DNA of 64,000 bases from Rufibacter latericius (GCF_003721515.1 NZ_RJJD01000023.1:241735-305734), one strand, 5' to 3'; positions 35,618 to 44,958 are shown, counted from the first letter of the stretch. Program-made: numbers and translations. The notes: generated by a model not told the origin, from the letters alone.

Positions 35618-37378
35618 ATGAAGAATGTAGCAAAGAGCAGGTTTTTATTGGCCTTGGGACTGGCGAGCGCGTTTCAGTTCTCCTGCCAACGTCAATCCTC
35701 CGCCCCGGCGGCCAGTGTCCCCGCAGCCCCCGCCGAGACCACTACCGGCCGTAATTTCTCCAGCGCTAGCGTACCCGCTACCATTTACGAGGGCATTGAG
35801 TTTGACATGCCCAAAGTGAAAGAAACCAAGTTCCCCAACTACAGCGTACCCATCACCAAGTACGGGGCAGTGGGCGACGGCATCACCAAAAACACGCAGG
35901 CTTTTGAACAGGCCATTAATGACGTGGCAGCCAAGGGCGGAGGGCACGTGATCATTCCGCGCGGACTGTGGCTTACCGGCCCCATCGTCCTGAAAAGCAA
36001 CATCGATCTGCATGCCGAGGCCGGGGCCATGGTGGTTTTCAGCCGTGACTTTGACGATTACCCGGTGGTGAAAACCAGCTTTGAGGGCCTGGACACGTAT
36101 CGGTGCCAATCGCCTATTTCTGGCAACAACTTGGAGAATGTGGCCATTACCGGCGAGGGTACCTTTGACGGAAACGGCGATGCCTGGCGTCCGGTGAAAA
36201 AAAGCAAACTCACTTCGGCGCAGTGGAAAGAACTCACCAAAACCGGTGTGCTCAACCCGAAAGGCGACATGTGGTACCCCACCGAAAAAGCCTTGAAAGG
36301 CGATACCCAGGGCAGCAACTTCAACGTGCCGGATCTGAAAACCAAGGAGCAGTTTGAAGCCGTCAAAGATTACCTGCGCCCCGTGATGCTGAGCCTGGTG
36401 AACTGCAAAACGGTCTTGCTGGACGGGCCCACCTTCCAAAACTCACCGGCCTGGAACCTGCACCCGCTCATGTGCCAGGACATCATCCTCCGGAACCTGA
36501 ACGTACGCAACCCCTGGTACTCGCAGAACGGCGATGGTCTGGATCTGGAGTCCTGCAAGAATGCACTGATCTATAACAATACCTTTGACGTAGGCGATGA
36601 CGCCATCTGTTTCAAATCTGGGAAAGATGCCGATGGCCGGAAGCGGGGAGTGCCCACCGAGAACGTGATCGTGAAAAACAACGTGGTGTACCACGGCCAC
36701 GGCGGTTTTGTGGTGGGTAGTGAGATGAGCGGCGGCGTGAAGAACGTGCACGTCTCTAACTGTACCTTCATGGGCACCGACATCGGCCTGCGGTTCAAGA
36801 GCACGCGCGGACGCGGCGGTGTGGTGGAGAACATATGGATCTCCAACATAGACATGATCAACATCCCTACGCAGGCCATCAGCTTCAACCTGTTCTACGG
36901 CGGAAACTCACCGGTGCTGGAAGAAGACCAACGCGCCTCAGACGAGGCCCGCGTAGAGAAACTGTTGCCCGTAACCGAAGAAACGCCCTCGTTCAAAAAC
37001 ATCTGGATGCGGAACATCACCGTCTCCGGCGCTGATGAAGCCGTGGCTTTGCAAGGCCTGCCAGAGATGAACCTGCAGAACGTGAACATTGAGAACTCCT
37101 ACCTGAAGGCCCGAAGAGGGATCTCGGCGGTAGATGCCTCCGGTATCTCCCTCAAGAATTTGAAAGTGATCACGGAGAAAGGCCCGGCCCTGACCATCTA
37201 CAACAGCAAAGACATCAATGTGCAGGGGCTTACCTTTAACCAGACCAAAGAACCGGCGGTGAAAGTGATGGGACCCTTGACCAAGAACGTGAAGCTCAAT
37301 AATAAAGACTTTACCAGCGCCGCTACCCAGATTTCCAAAGGGAAAGACTTGGGAAAAACGGCGGTTTCCATGCAATAA
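35618..37378 (+). CDS. GH28 polygalacturonase-type hydrolase
   Basis: GH28 enzymes hydrolyse galacturonate linkages in pectin. The 586-residue protein shows the beta-helix start ITKYGAVGDGITKNTQAFEQ and the catalytic set in order: QNGDGLDLESC, VGDDAICFKSG, HGHGGFVVGSEMSGG and LRFKSTRGRGG, so all three aspartates and the GHG and RxK motifs are intact. The size and lipoprotein anchor (FQFSC, Cys23, non-acidic after it) fit exo-acting Bacteroidota enzymes on oligomers. Upstream in-frame codons (from 35525) lie in a repeat; the ATG at 35618 gives the signal peptide. Confidence 0.94.
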   Translation: MKNVAKSRFLLALGLASAFQFSCQRQSSAPAASVPAAPAETTTGRNFSSASVPATIYEGIEFDMPKVKETKFPNYSVPITKYGAVGDGITKNTQAFEQAINDVAAKGGGHVIIPRGLWLTGPIVLKSNIDLHAEAGAMVVFSRDFDDYPVVKTSFEGLDTYRCQSPISGNNLENVAITGEGTFDGNGDAWRPVKKSKLTSAQWKELTKTGVLNPKGDMWYPTEKALKGDTQGSNFNVPDLKTKEQFEAVKDYLRPVMLSLVNCKTVLLDGPTFQNSPAWNLHPLMCQDIILRNLNVRNPWYSQNGDGLDLESCKNALIYNNTFDVGDDAICFKSGKDADGRKRGVPTENVIVKNNVVYHGHGGFVVGSEMSGGVKNVHVSNCTFMGTDIGLRFKSTRGRGGVVENIWISNIDMINIPTQAISFNLFYGGNSPVLEEDQRASDEARVEKLLPVTEETPSFKNIWMRNITVSGADEAVALQGLPEMNLQNVNIENSYLKARRGISAVDASGISLKNLKVITEKGPALTIYNSKDINVQGLTFNQTKEPAVKVMGPLTKNVKLNNKDFTSAATQISKGKDLGKTAVSMQ

Positions 37379-37408
37379 TCAAGCATTGAAAAAGGGTATG
37401 TGCAGCGT

Positions 37409-37447
37409 GCTTTTTTCATGCCCTTTTCGCAAAAACAGCTTAAAAAC
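37409..37447. repeat. Intergenic hairpin family, copy 14
   Basis: gcttttttcatgccctttt and aaaaacagcttaaaaac lie between the GH28 gene and the CE12 gene, ending ten bases before the chosen CE12 start. Confidence 0.6.
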
Positions 37448-37456
37448 AGAACCTAC

Positions 37457-38248
37457 ATGCTGAGAAGATTATACCTCGTTCTTTTCCTGGTGGGCTGCGT
37501 GGCGGCCATGTCGTTTGCCCCTTTCAAGAAGAACATCGTGCGCGTGTACCTCATCGGCGATTCTACCGTTGCCGACTATTCTGACTACGATGGCGAAGAT
37601 TACCTGAACAAGCGTTATCCGGTCATGGGCTGGGGACAGGTTTTCAAGCCGTTTTTAACGAAAGACAGCTTAACTAAAGTAAAGCACCTCATCAAGGGAG
37701 ATAGCGTCATCCTGCTGGACAAAGCCCGGGGCGGCCGCAGCACGCGTACGTTCTTTGAGGAAGGCCGCTGGGCCGCTGTCTACAAAGACCTGAAGAAGAA
37801 CGATGTGGTCATGATCCAATTCGGCCACAACGATGCGGCGGTAGACAAATCAGAACGCTACGTGAATATCCAGGGCTACAAAGAATTCCTGCGCCTGTAC
37901 GTGAGCCAGACCCGCGAGAAAGGCGCGATCCCCATTCTGCTTACGCCCGTTACCCGCAACTATCCTTGGAAAGACGGAAAAATCGGGAACGTGCACGGCG
38001 AGTACCCGCAGGCAGTGAAAGACGTGTCCAAAGAGCTGAACGTGCCTCTGATAGATTTGCAGCAGCTTTCCATAGATTCCTTCTCCCAGAAAGGAGAGGA
38101 GTTTGTAACTAATACTTACTTCATGAACCTGCCCGCCGGCAAATACAAAAACTACCCCGAGGGGCAGAAAGACAACACACACTTCCAGCCCGATGGTGCC
38201 AAAGAAGTAGCCCGCCTGGTGTTTGAAGGAATGAAGGGCTTGAAGTAA
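37457..38248 (+). CDS. Rhamnogalacturonan acetylesterase-like SGNH hydrolase (CE12) 1
   Basis: This 263-residue SGNH/GDSL hydrolase should remove acetyl groups from pectin. Block I with the catalytic serine is YLIGDSTVADY, the block II glycine lies in ARGGRSTRTF, block III is QFGHND and block V is DNTHFQPDGA with the catalytic Asp and His. The ATG at 37457 (MLRRLYLVLFLVG) gives a signal peptide; an in-frame ATG at 37400 lies in the repeat. It is the last gene of the large plus-strand locus and ends 29 bases before a strong palindromic terminator. Confidence 0.92.
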   Translation: MLRRLYLVLFLVGCVAAMSFAPFKKNIVRVYLIGDSTVADYSDYDGEDYLNKRYPVMGWGQVFKPFLTKDSLTKVKHLIKGDSVILLDKARGGRSTRTFFEEGRWAAVYKDLKKNDVVMIQFGHNDAAVDKSERYVNIQGYKEFLRLYVSQTREKGAIPILLTPVTRNYPWKDGKIGNVHGEYPQAVKDVSKELNVPLIDLQQLSIDSFSQKGEEFVTNTYFMNLPAGKYKNYPEGQKDNTHFQPDGAKEVARLVFEGMKGLK

Positions 38249-38277
38249 AAGAACGGTTGTAAGTTCACAGTAATCTT

Positions 38278-38325
38278 AAAAGCGAATCGGGGCTGTTTTC
38301 TAGAAAACAGCCCCGATTCGCTTTT
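38278..38325. terminator. 48-nt perfect palindrome, bidirectional terminator
   Basis: The sequence reads identically on both strands over 48 bases: the 24-base left arm starts aaaagcgaatcggggctg and ends in ttttct, with no loop bases. A T-rich tail follows on both strands. It lies between the convergent CE12 gene and the esterase gene. Its centre contains GGCTGTTTTC and GAAAACAGCC, the inner core of the intergenic hairpin family. Confidence 0.9.
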
Positions 38326-38344
38326 CTTATTTTCAGGAACCAAG

Positions 38345-39343
38345 CTAGGCCTTTTTCTTAGGCGCATACACCTTCTTCAGGAAGTTGTCAATGTACTTCA
38401 CCATCGGCTCAAACCAGGGGTCGAAGAGGGGGAAGGTGTGCGGGGAATCAGGGAAGGTGTGCACCTCTGAGTAGATTTGGTGCTTGTCCAGGATCTTGCG
38501 GAAATCGTCGCGGCCGGCGTGCATGCGGTCTACGGAACTGTTGATGAACAGGAAGGGCGGAGCGGTAGGACCCACCTGGTTCAAGGGCGAGGCTTCCTCC
38601 CACAGGGCGATCTTCTCCTTCTTAGGATACCCAAACCAGTACGTAGCAGCCGAGATGCCTTTGGCGTCATTTCCTTCGCCTGACTCGGGGTGCACAAAGG
38701 AAAGCGTTCCGTCAATGTCTACCACGGCCTGCACCTGACTGGATACTTTGGAAAGGCAATTTTCCCCTTCAAAGATTGGGTACTTGTTGGTGGCCCCCAG
38801 AAGCGCTGCCAATTGTCCGCCTGCCGAAAAACCGAGGGCTGTGATTTTGGCCGTGTCCAGGTTGAACTGCTTCGCGTTGGCCCGTACCCAGCGCACCGCC
38901 GATTTCAGGTCATGCACCGCAGCAGGGTAGAGGGCTTCGGTAGACAGGCGGTACTCCACGGTAAAACAGGCGTAACCCAGATCGGCCAGGCGTTGGGCCA
39001 AGGGAATATGCTGTTCGCGGTTTCCGCTGCGCCAACCGCCCCCATGAATAAGCAGAATGGCCGGAGTGGGAGCCTTGGTTTTCTTCTTCGGGTAAAAAGC
39101 GTCTAAGGCCAGGTCTCGGTTCCCAACGCGGCAATACTTGATGTCCCGTTTCTCTTGCACCGTGGACAGTTTGAATTCCTCTACCAATTTAAGATTCGCG
39201 TTGGGGTGGTATTTCTTGACCTGACGGTAAGCACCCGGGTTGGAGAAGGAAGTATCGCGTACTCCGGTCAGGCCGGTGGTCATTTGGGCCATGGCTGAAC
39301 TTGCCGTAAAAAACAGCAGGAAGCCGAAGAGATGTTTTTTCAT
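38345..39343 (-). CDS. Secreted alpha/beta hydrolase esterase (BD-FAE-like)
   Basis: A carbohydrate-esterase-like hydrolase with a signal peptide (MKKHLFGFLLFFTASSAMAQ). The oxyanion motif HGGGWRSGNREQHIP, the nucleophile in LGFSAGGQLAALLG, an aspartate in NSSVDRMHAGRDD and a histidine in DSPHTFPLFDPW give a full catalytic set. Related enzymes remove acetyl or feruloyl groups from plant polysaccharides, which suits the locus; the actual ester is unknown. An ATG four codons earlier (39355) is also possible. It is on the minus strand, converging on the CE12 gene, with a LacI-type palindrome 275 bp upstream. Confidence 0.87.
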   Translation of the reverse strand: MKKHLFGFLLFFTASSAMAQMTTGLTGVRDTSFSNPGAYRQVKKYHPNANLKLVEEFKLSTVQEKRDIKYCRVGNRDLALDAFYPKKKTKAPTPAILLIHGGGWRSGNREQHIPLAQRLADLGYACFTVEYRLSTEALYPAAVHDLKSAVRWVRANAKQFNLDTAKITALGFSAGGQLAALLGATNKYPIFEGENCLSKVSSQVQAVVDIDGTLSFVHPESGEGNDAKGISAATYWFGYPKKEKIALWEEASPLNQVGPTAPPFLFINSSVDRMHAGRDDFRKILDKHQIYSEVHTFPDSPHTFPLFDPWFEPMVKYIDNFLKKVYAPKKKA

Positions 39344-39465
39344 GCGCAGGTTCATTTTGTATGGTTGGAGGTTAGTAACGGGTAAGGTGAGCGTTCGCCC
39401 ATCTTACCTTGGTAAAAGGTCTTCTTAAAATGGAGTACAAAGAAAGAATAGAAAAGTGCCAGGCC

Positions 39466-39503
39466 CGTTTTTAGTGGTGTTTTTTGAAAACAAGCCTCAA
39501 AAC
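39466..39503. repeat. Intergenic hairpin family, copy 15
   Basis: A good copy: cgtttttagtggtgttttt pairs with gaaaacaagcctcaaaac. It lies about 120 bases upstream of the esterase gene. Confidence 0.7.
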
Positions 39504-39618
39504 TTCTTTCCCCTTCCATGACTATCCGGTTTTCTTGCTTCTTTCTGGAGGGTAATACTTCCCGGTTGAAAAGCATATGGGTCTTCAGGTATATATTTCC
39601 TTATGTTAAACTAAGATG

Positions 39619-39632
39619 TGTAAACGTTTGCA
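39619..39632. promoter_or_regulatory. LacI-type operator 4
   Basis: tgtaaacgtttgca matches 11 of 12 fixed consensus positions. It lies in the divergent region between the esterase gene and the second SusC gene. Confidence 0.65.
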
Positions 39633-39825
39633 CTAAAAATAGGGATAGCTCCAATTTTGCGCATAAGATAAGTACTTGGAATACTATTCCAAGTGGCAAT
39701 TTTAATGCTCCTTCTATAAACATAATGTCTAATGTAATGAATATATGCCAAATAAACGCTTGTTTAAAAACGATGATTTAAAATTTAAGAAAAAGCTTGT
39801 GATTATTTTATAAAATTACTATCTA

Positions 39826-39839
39826 TGCAATCGATTGTA
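39826..39839. promoter_or_regulatory. LacI-type operator 5 (second SusC)
   Basis: tgcaatcgattgta matches 11 of 12 fixed positions. A weaker site (cccaatcgtttgtt, about 8 of 12) has its centre 42 bases further downstream. The SusC ATG at 40252 is 412 bases away, so a long leader or a promoter between is implied. Confidence 0.7.
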
Positions 39840-39888
39840 CAACATAACGCCCTTAACAGGTTAAGTTCCCAATCGTTTGTTAGCCTCC

Positions 39889-40026
39889 ATGTCTCAGGTA
39901 GAGCGCAGGAATTACTTTTTTCCTGACTGGGTAGAGAAGAAGTTGGAGGAAGACAATCCTAGTAAAAGCATCAAATCGACTTTAATCCCTGGCAAACGCA
40001 TAGTGCAGAGTCGTCCGGCCAGTTAG
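39889..40026 (+). CDS. Possible small open reading frame, 45 codons
   Basis: ATG at 39889 opens a frame for 45 residues beginning MSQVERRNYFFPDWVEKKLE, rich in charged residues and of coding-like composition in an otherwise AT-rich gap. I do not recognise it. It could be a small protein, a relic of a larger gene, or chance. It overlaps by a few bases the minus-strand fragment at 40023-40142. Confidence 0.25.
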   Translation: MSQVERRNYFFPDWVEKKLEEDNPSKSIKSTLIPGKRIVQSRPAS

Positions 40027-40142
40027 TACCCGCAGATACAAACACCTTTGTATAACCCGCTGTAGCTTCCATAGCTCTCGTCGATAATTTGATCACCACG
40101 CTTAAAAGCCTCTTTCTTGGCTTTGTAGTAAAAGTTCAGGCG
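40023..40142 (-). pseudogene. Possible C-terminal gene fragment
   Basis: Read on the minus strand, 39 codons (RLNFYYKAKKEAFKRGDQII, then DESYGSYSGLYKGVCICGY and a stop) look like real protein but are preceded in frame by a stop codon and have no start. It may be the C-terminal remnant of a lost gene upstream of the second SusC gene. The family is not recognised. Confidence 0.3.
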
Positions 40143-40251
40143 TTAATGCAAGATGTTCCTCTTAAGGAAATTTAGGCAGGTACGTGAGAATACCCATCAA
40201 AGCTTAGGATTGTCTTTCACTCATCTCTCCATTACATGTAAACCCAGTTTT

Positions 40252-43200
40252 ATGAAAAATTCATTACAGCATGTATTTAAAAGAACCTGCCAAACCCGCT
40301 GGCTGATTCTTATCCTATGCCAAATAAGTTTAATGCCGCAGCAGGGTTGGGCAAAGGATGGCGAAGCAATACCAAGCCTGCGCAAGGAGACCGCTGGAAA
40401 AGGAAACTTATTTGCCCCTAAAGGGACCAAAAGCTTATTCTCTCACCCAAAGAAATTGTTTCTGCACACCGTGCGGGGGAAAATATCCGATGAAAAAGGA
40501 GTAGGAATGCCTGGGGTCACCGTGATGCTGAAAGGCACCACCTCTGCCGCACCTTCTGCCTCAGACGGGACTTATGCCATTGAATTACCCGATGGAAACG
40601 GTACGTTGGTGTTCTCCTTTATGGGGTATAAACCCCTGGAGGTTGCCGTTAATAATAGGACCACGATTGATGTAAGCCTGGTCCCGGATGCCGAGTCTTT
40701 GGATGAGGTGGTTGTGGTGGGGTATGGTACCCAGAAAAAAAGTGACCTGACTGGTTCAGTAAGCGCTGTATCCTCTGAGGAATTCAACGTGGGGCCGCAA
40801 TTAAGCCCCCAACAGCTAATCCAGGGGAAAATGGCCGGGGTGAACATCTCTCAGAATAGCGGGAAACCGGGTGCCTCCAATACGGTACGCATCAGGGGAG
40901 GTACCTCTTTGACCGGTTCCAATGATCCACTGTACGTGATTGACGGAGTGCCTATCTCCACCTCCAGCGGCGTAAACCAGGCCAACATCAGGGGCAACGG
41001 TACCGATGTTTTTGACCAGGAGCCTACCAACCCGCTCATGACCCTGAACCCTAATGATATTGAGTCCATCACCGTGTTGAAAGACGCCTCCGCTACGGCC
41101 ATCTACGGGTCACGGGGTGCCAATGGAGTTATTGTCATCACTACTAAGAGAGGAAAAGCCGGCAAGGCCCAGGTCACCTACAACGTGCTGGCCGGGGTTT
41201 CCAAAGTTGCCAACACACTGGATGTTTTGACCGCCGACCAGTACCGAGCCGTGGTGAGAGACCTGGAGCTTACTTTGGATGACAAAGGCGCGAACACCAA
41301 CTGGCAGGATGAAATCTACCGCACCGCCTATAACCAGGACCACAGCCTTTCCCTCACCGGGGGAGCGGCCAACACCATGTACCGCGTTTCTTTAGGTTAC
41401 GGAAAACAGGAAGGGATCATGCTGGGCTCTGATTTGAGCCGGTACAATGGTTCCATCAACATCAACCATGCCGCGCTGGAAGACAAACTGAAGTTTGACC
41501 TGGTGGTAAACTATGGCCAGACAAGATCAAACGCGGCGCCGGTTTCCAATACCGTGGGCAGCGAGGCAGGTACCAGCATGAACTATGAAGCCTTTGTCTT
41601 CAACCCAACTTATCCCGTGTATGATCCTAACGGAGAGTACTACCACGTAGGACCGTTCCGGGTGAACCCTGTTTCTTTCTCCTCTGATGTGACCGATGAA
41701 AAAACCGCGCAACGGCTTCTGGGGAATCTGTCAACAACCTATACCATCATTGATCCGCTGAGCATCAACGTGAGTTTGGGCTACACCCGGCAGGAAATCG
41801 ATCGGAACTCTTTCATCCAGAAGTCAAATCCGCTGGGCGAGGGTTTCGGGGGCTTTGCCAGCACCCAGAAACTCGCCGATTACAGCAAGTTGATGGAGAC
41901 AGTCCTTCGGTTTAACAAGTCTTTCGGCCAACATGCCGTTGATGCCATCGCGGGGTATTCTTACCAATACTTTTTAGGTGAGGGAGGGCGCACCACAGCT
42001 TCGGGGTTCCTGTCAGATTCCTTTAAATGGTACAGTTTGCAGGCTGCCAGTACGGTAGGGGGCATCAGCAGTTTCCAGGAAAGCAACACCCTCATCTCCA
42101 TGTACGGCAGGGTGAACTATGACTTTGGCGGAAGGTTCCTGCTTACCGGTACCATCCGGCGCGATGGTTCCAGCCGGTTCGGGTCCGGAAACAAATGGGG
42201 GGTATTCCCTTCCGGTTCCGTGGCCTGGCGGATCTCGCAGGAGAAATTCTACCCCGAGAATCCATTGTCTGACCTGAAAGTGCGGGTGAGCTACGGCGTC
42301 ACCGGTAACCAGGAGATAGGGAACCTGAATTCTCTCACCACTCTGGGAGCCAGTAACAGAGGCTACCTGGTAGGTGGCCAACGAATCACCATCGTGTTGC
42401 CACAGCAATACGCCAACCCAGACCTGAAATGGGAGCAAACCTCACAGGTAGATGTGGGCCTGGACTTCGGTTTCTTTAAAAACAGGGTTCATGGTAGCCT
42501 GGATTATTACCGCAAAAAAACCTCTGACCTTTTGCTCCGCATCGCGGTTCCATCACCTTCGGTGGTAACGACTCAATTGGCCAACGTAGGAAGCGTGGAA
42601 AACAAAGGGTTTGAACTGGAACTGGGTGCCAACATCATAGACAAAGGTAATTTCACCTGGGAAGCAGATGTGAACTTCAGCCGGAACAAAAGCAAGGTGT
42701 TGAGCCTTTCCAACGATCTGTACAAAGGAGACAACATCCAGATTGCCCCGCTGCAGGGAGCCGGTTTGTCGGGCATCTATGCGCAGTTGATTATGCCGGG
42801 TGAGCCCCTGGGGACTTTCTGGGGCCGCAAGTTCATAGGCGTGGAAAACGGGGTAGAGCAGTTTGAGCCGGGCAACCAGGTCATCGGGACGGCCCAGCCA
42901 GATTTCACCTTCGGGTTCAGCAACTCCTTTCAGTACAAAGCCTGGAGCCTGGGCTTCAACTTCAGAGGATCGGTAGGGAACGATGTCTTCAACCTCACGG
43001 CCAACAACCTGGCCTATGAAAGCAACCTGCCCGGCAGAAACATTCTGGCGGTAGCACTGGAAGACGGGGTAGGAAGAACCCAACCAAAACAATATTCCTC
43101 CCGCTGGATCGAAGACGGGTCCTTCGCCCGCCTGGACAACATCACCTTAGGCTACACTTTCAACGTGAAGAATACGCCTTTGTCCAACGCCAGAATCTTT

Positions 43201-43359
43201 GTCACCGGTCAGAACCTGCTGCTCATCACCAACTATTCTGGGCTGGATCCTGAGGTGAACGCCGAGGTGTCCGGTACGGGTGTGGCTCCGCTGGGAATTG
43301 ACTACCTGGCCTATCCACGGGCGAAGACGGTGAGTCTGGGCGCCAGCATTTCTTTCTAA
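40252..43359 (+). CDS. SusC/RagA-type TonB-dependent transporter 2
   Basis: An outer-membrane oligosaccharide importer of 1035 residues from the ATG at 40252; an earlier in-frame ATG at 40153 would put 33 unlikely residues before the signal peptide (LILILCQISLMPQQGWA). Unusually, some 40 residues of basic, low-complexity linker separate the signal from the carboxypeptidase-regulatory-like domain (VRGKISDEKGVGMPGVTV). The plug shows VLKDASATAIYGSRGANGV. It pairs with the SusD gene 30 bp downstream. Pectin-derived cargo is inferred from the shared operators and CE12 neighbour. Confidence 0.93.
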   Translation: MKNSLQHVFKRTCQTRWLILILCQISLMPQQGWAKDGEAIPSLRKETAGKGNLFAPKGTKSLFSHPKKLFLHTVRGKISDEKGVGMPGVTVMLKGTTSAAPSASDGTYAIELPDGNGTLVFSFMGYKPLEVAVNNRTTIDVSLVPDAESLDEVVVVGYGTQKKSDLTGSVSAVSSEEFNVGPQLSPQQLIQGKMAGVNISQNSGKPGASNTVRIRGGTSLTGSNDPLYVIDGVPISTSSGVNQANIRGNGTDVFDQEPTNPLMTLNPNDIESITVLKDASATAIYGSRGANGVIVITTKRGKAGKAQVTYNVLAGVSKVANTLDVLTADQYRAVVRDLELTLDDKGANTNWQDEIYRTAYNQDHSLSLTGGAANTMYRVSLGYGKQEGIMLGSDLSRYNGSININHAALEDKLKFDLVVNYGQTRSNAAPVSNTVGSEAGTSMNYEAFVFNPTYPVYDPNGEYYHVGPFRVNPVSFSSDVTDEKTAQRLLGNLSTTYTIIDPLSINVSLGYTRQEIDRNSFIQKSNPLGEGFGGFASTQKLADYSKLMETVLRFNKSFGQHAVDAIAGYSYQYFLGEGGRTTASGFLSDSFKWYSLQAASTVGGISSFQESNTLISMYGRVNYDFGGRFLLTGTIRRDGSSRFGSGNKWGVFPSGSVAWRISQEKFYPENPLSDLKVRVSYGVTGNQEIGNLNSLTTLGASNRGYLVGGQRITIVLPQQYANPDLKWEQTSQVDVGLDFGFFKNRVHGSLDYYRKKTSDLLLRIAVPSPSVVTTQLANVGSVENKGFELELGANIIDKGNFTWEADVNFSRNKSKVLSLSNDLYKGDNIQIAPLQGAGLSGIYAQLIMPGEPLGTFWGRKFIGVENGVEQFEPGNQVIGTAQPDFTFGFSNSFQYKAWSLGFNFRGSVGNDVFNLTANNLAYESNLPGRNILAVALEDGVGRTQPKQYSSRWIEDGSFARLDNITLGYTFNVKNTPLSNARIFVTGQNLLLITNYSGLDPEVNAEVSGTGVAPLGIDYLAYPRAKTVSLGASISF

Positions 43360-43389
43360 TTGTGTTGCATTACCCTTTAACCTAAGAAG

Positions 43390-44901
43390 ATGAAACGTCT
43401 CATAACAAAAATAAAAGTATTGGTGAGTGCTGCCATTTTAGTAACCGGCTGTACCGATCTGGAGGAAGAACAATTCGGCCGCCTATCGCCGGACACGTAT
43501 TACCGGACCGAGGAAGAGGCCTTATCCTCGGTAGTGGGTATTTACCAGCAGTTGTCGTACGTGGTGGACATAGGGGACCCGTTCCGGATAGCCGAATTCG
43601 GGACCGATGAGTTCATTGTGCCGGGCCGGGCTAGCGGAGGCTGGTTTGACCAGAACAACATGGACATCATGCTGCACCAGGTAAAGCCAGACAATGCCAC
43701 CACCGGTCGGGCCTGGGGATTCATTTTCCAGGAAATCGGGACGGCCAACGCGGTGCTGGAAAGCCTGGAAAGTTCCCCTAACAAAGCCAATTTTCCCGGG
43801 GTAATTGCGGAGGCACGGGCCTTGCGGGCGTATGGGTATTTCTACGCCATGGATTTTTGGGGCAACGTTCCTATTTTCACCCAGGCCCGCGTAGATCCCC
43901 AGAACCTGCCCACGAACAATACCCGCACTGAGGTCTTCCAGTTTGTGGAGAAAGAGATGCTGCAGGCCGTGAATGACCTGCCCTCTGTGAATACGGTGAC
44001 GGCGGCCTATTACCCACGGCTCACCAAAGAAGCCGTGTATGCCGCCCTGGCGACGCTTTACCTGAACGCCGAGGTGTACACCGGAACCCCCAAATGGGCC
44101 GAAGCCATCGCCATGGCGGACAATGTGATCAACTCAGGAGCGTACTCGCTGGAGCCTCAGACCGTGGACAACTTCAAAGCCACGAACGAGGTTAATTCCA
44201 CAGAGATTATCTCCTCGTTTTCGGTAAACCCCACCAGAAACGCCGGGGCCAACCAGTTTATGTTGTACGCGCAGCCTGCCCTGGACAAACAACGGTACAA
44301 TCTGCCGTTCTCCCCGGCCAACGGCTACAGCACGTACAAAGAAGCCCTGGACCGGTATGAAACCGCAGACGAACGCAGAAGCCTGATCCAACACGGACCT
44401 CAGACCTACCCCAATGGCCAGCCATTAGTGGACAGCAAAGGAGAACAATTGGTGCTAGTGCCGGTGGTAGATTACGTGAGTGCCCAGGACAACGAAGGCT
44501 ACCGGGTGTTGAAATACGTTCCCGAAGGCGTGACCTGGTCGGGATTCAATGCCGACAATGACCTGGTGCTGATCCGCTACGCCGACATCCTGTTGATCAA
44601 AGCCGAGGCGCTGTTCAGGACCGGTAACGCCGGGGATGCCCTTACTCTGGTGAATCAGGTAAGAACCAGAAGCAACGCCACTCCCTTCACCACTCTTACC
44701 TTGAAAAACATTGAGGAAGAAAGAGCCCGGGAGTTTATCTGGGAAGGCCACCGCAGACGTGACATGATCCGTTTCGGGAGCTATTTCAACGAAACCTGGA
44801 CCTTCAAAACCACCCAAACGCCTACCTGGCGCGGGATCTACCCAATTCCGGCAGAACAGATCGTGGCGAACCCGAACCTGAAGCAGAATCCTAACTACTA
44901 G
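43390..44901 (+). CDS. SusD/RagB-type surface glycan-binding lipoprotein 2
   Basis: The 503-residue partner of SusC 2. The lipobox is LVTGC (Cys21), followed by the acidic TDLEEEQF that marks surface lipoproteins. SusD helices are visible in EARALRAYGYFYAMDFWGNV and in LIRYADILLIKAEALFRTG, and the end IYPIPAEQIVANPNLKQNPN is typical. A strong terminator follows 10 bases after the stop codon, so the pair seems to form its own transcription unit. Confidence 0.94.
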   Translation: MKRLITKIKVLVSAAILVTGCTDLEEEQFGRLSPDTYYRTEEEALSSVVGIYQQLSYVVDIGDPFRIAEFGTDEFIVPGRASGGWFDQNNMDIMLHQVKPDNATTGRAWGFIFQEIGTANAVLESLESSPNKANFPGVIAEARALRAYGYFYAMDFWGNVPIFTQARVDPQNLPTNNTRTEVFQFVEKEMLQAVNDLPSVNTVTAAYYPRLTKEAVYAALATLYLNAEVYTGTPKWAEAIAMADNVINSGAYSLEPQTVDNFKATNEVNSTEIISSFSVNPTRNAGANQFMLYAQPALDKQRYNLPFSPANGYSTYKEALDRYETADERRSLIQHGPQTYPNGQPLVDSKGEQLVLVPVVDYVSAQDNEGYRVLKYVPEGVTWSGFNADNDLVLIRYADILLIKAEALFRTGNAGDALTLVNQVRTRSNATPFTTLTLKNIEEERAREFIWEGHRRRDMIRFGSYFNETWTFKTTQTPTWRGIYPIPAEQIVANPNLKQNPNY

Positions 44902-44911
44902 AAGATACCCC

Positions 44912-44958
44912 AGCGGGCAGAGTACAGAAGGTGAAAAGCATTCTGTATTCTGCCCGCT
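44912..44958 (+). terminator. Terminator after SusD 2
   Basis: An 18-bp stem (agcgggcagagtacagaa with ttctgtattctgcccgct, one G-U position) has an 11-nt loop and is followed by acttttt. The CE12 gene begins 20 bases beyond, so its expression must depend on read-through or a promoter within this short gap. Confidence 0.85.

Larger units (their letters stand above)
39356..40251. other. Long gap before the second SusC gene, two operators and possible relics
   Basis: The gap is strongly AT-rich between 39560 and 39840. It holds one hairpin-family copy, two LacI-type palindromes with centres 207 bp apart and, at 39889-40142, two short coding-like fragments described separately. The 87-codon open frame at 39518-39781 is AT-rich and low in complexity and I do not take it as a gene. 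Confidence 0.6.

Noticed and set aside
39518-39781. 87-codon plus-strand open frame
   Set aside because: AT-driven composition and it spans an operator; no protein features.
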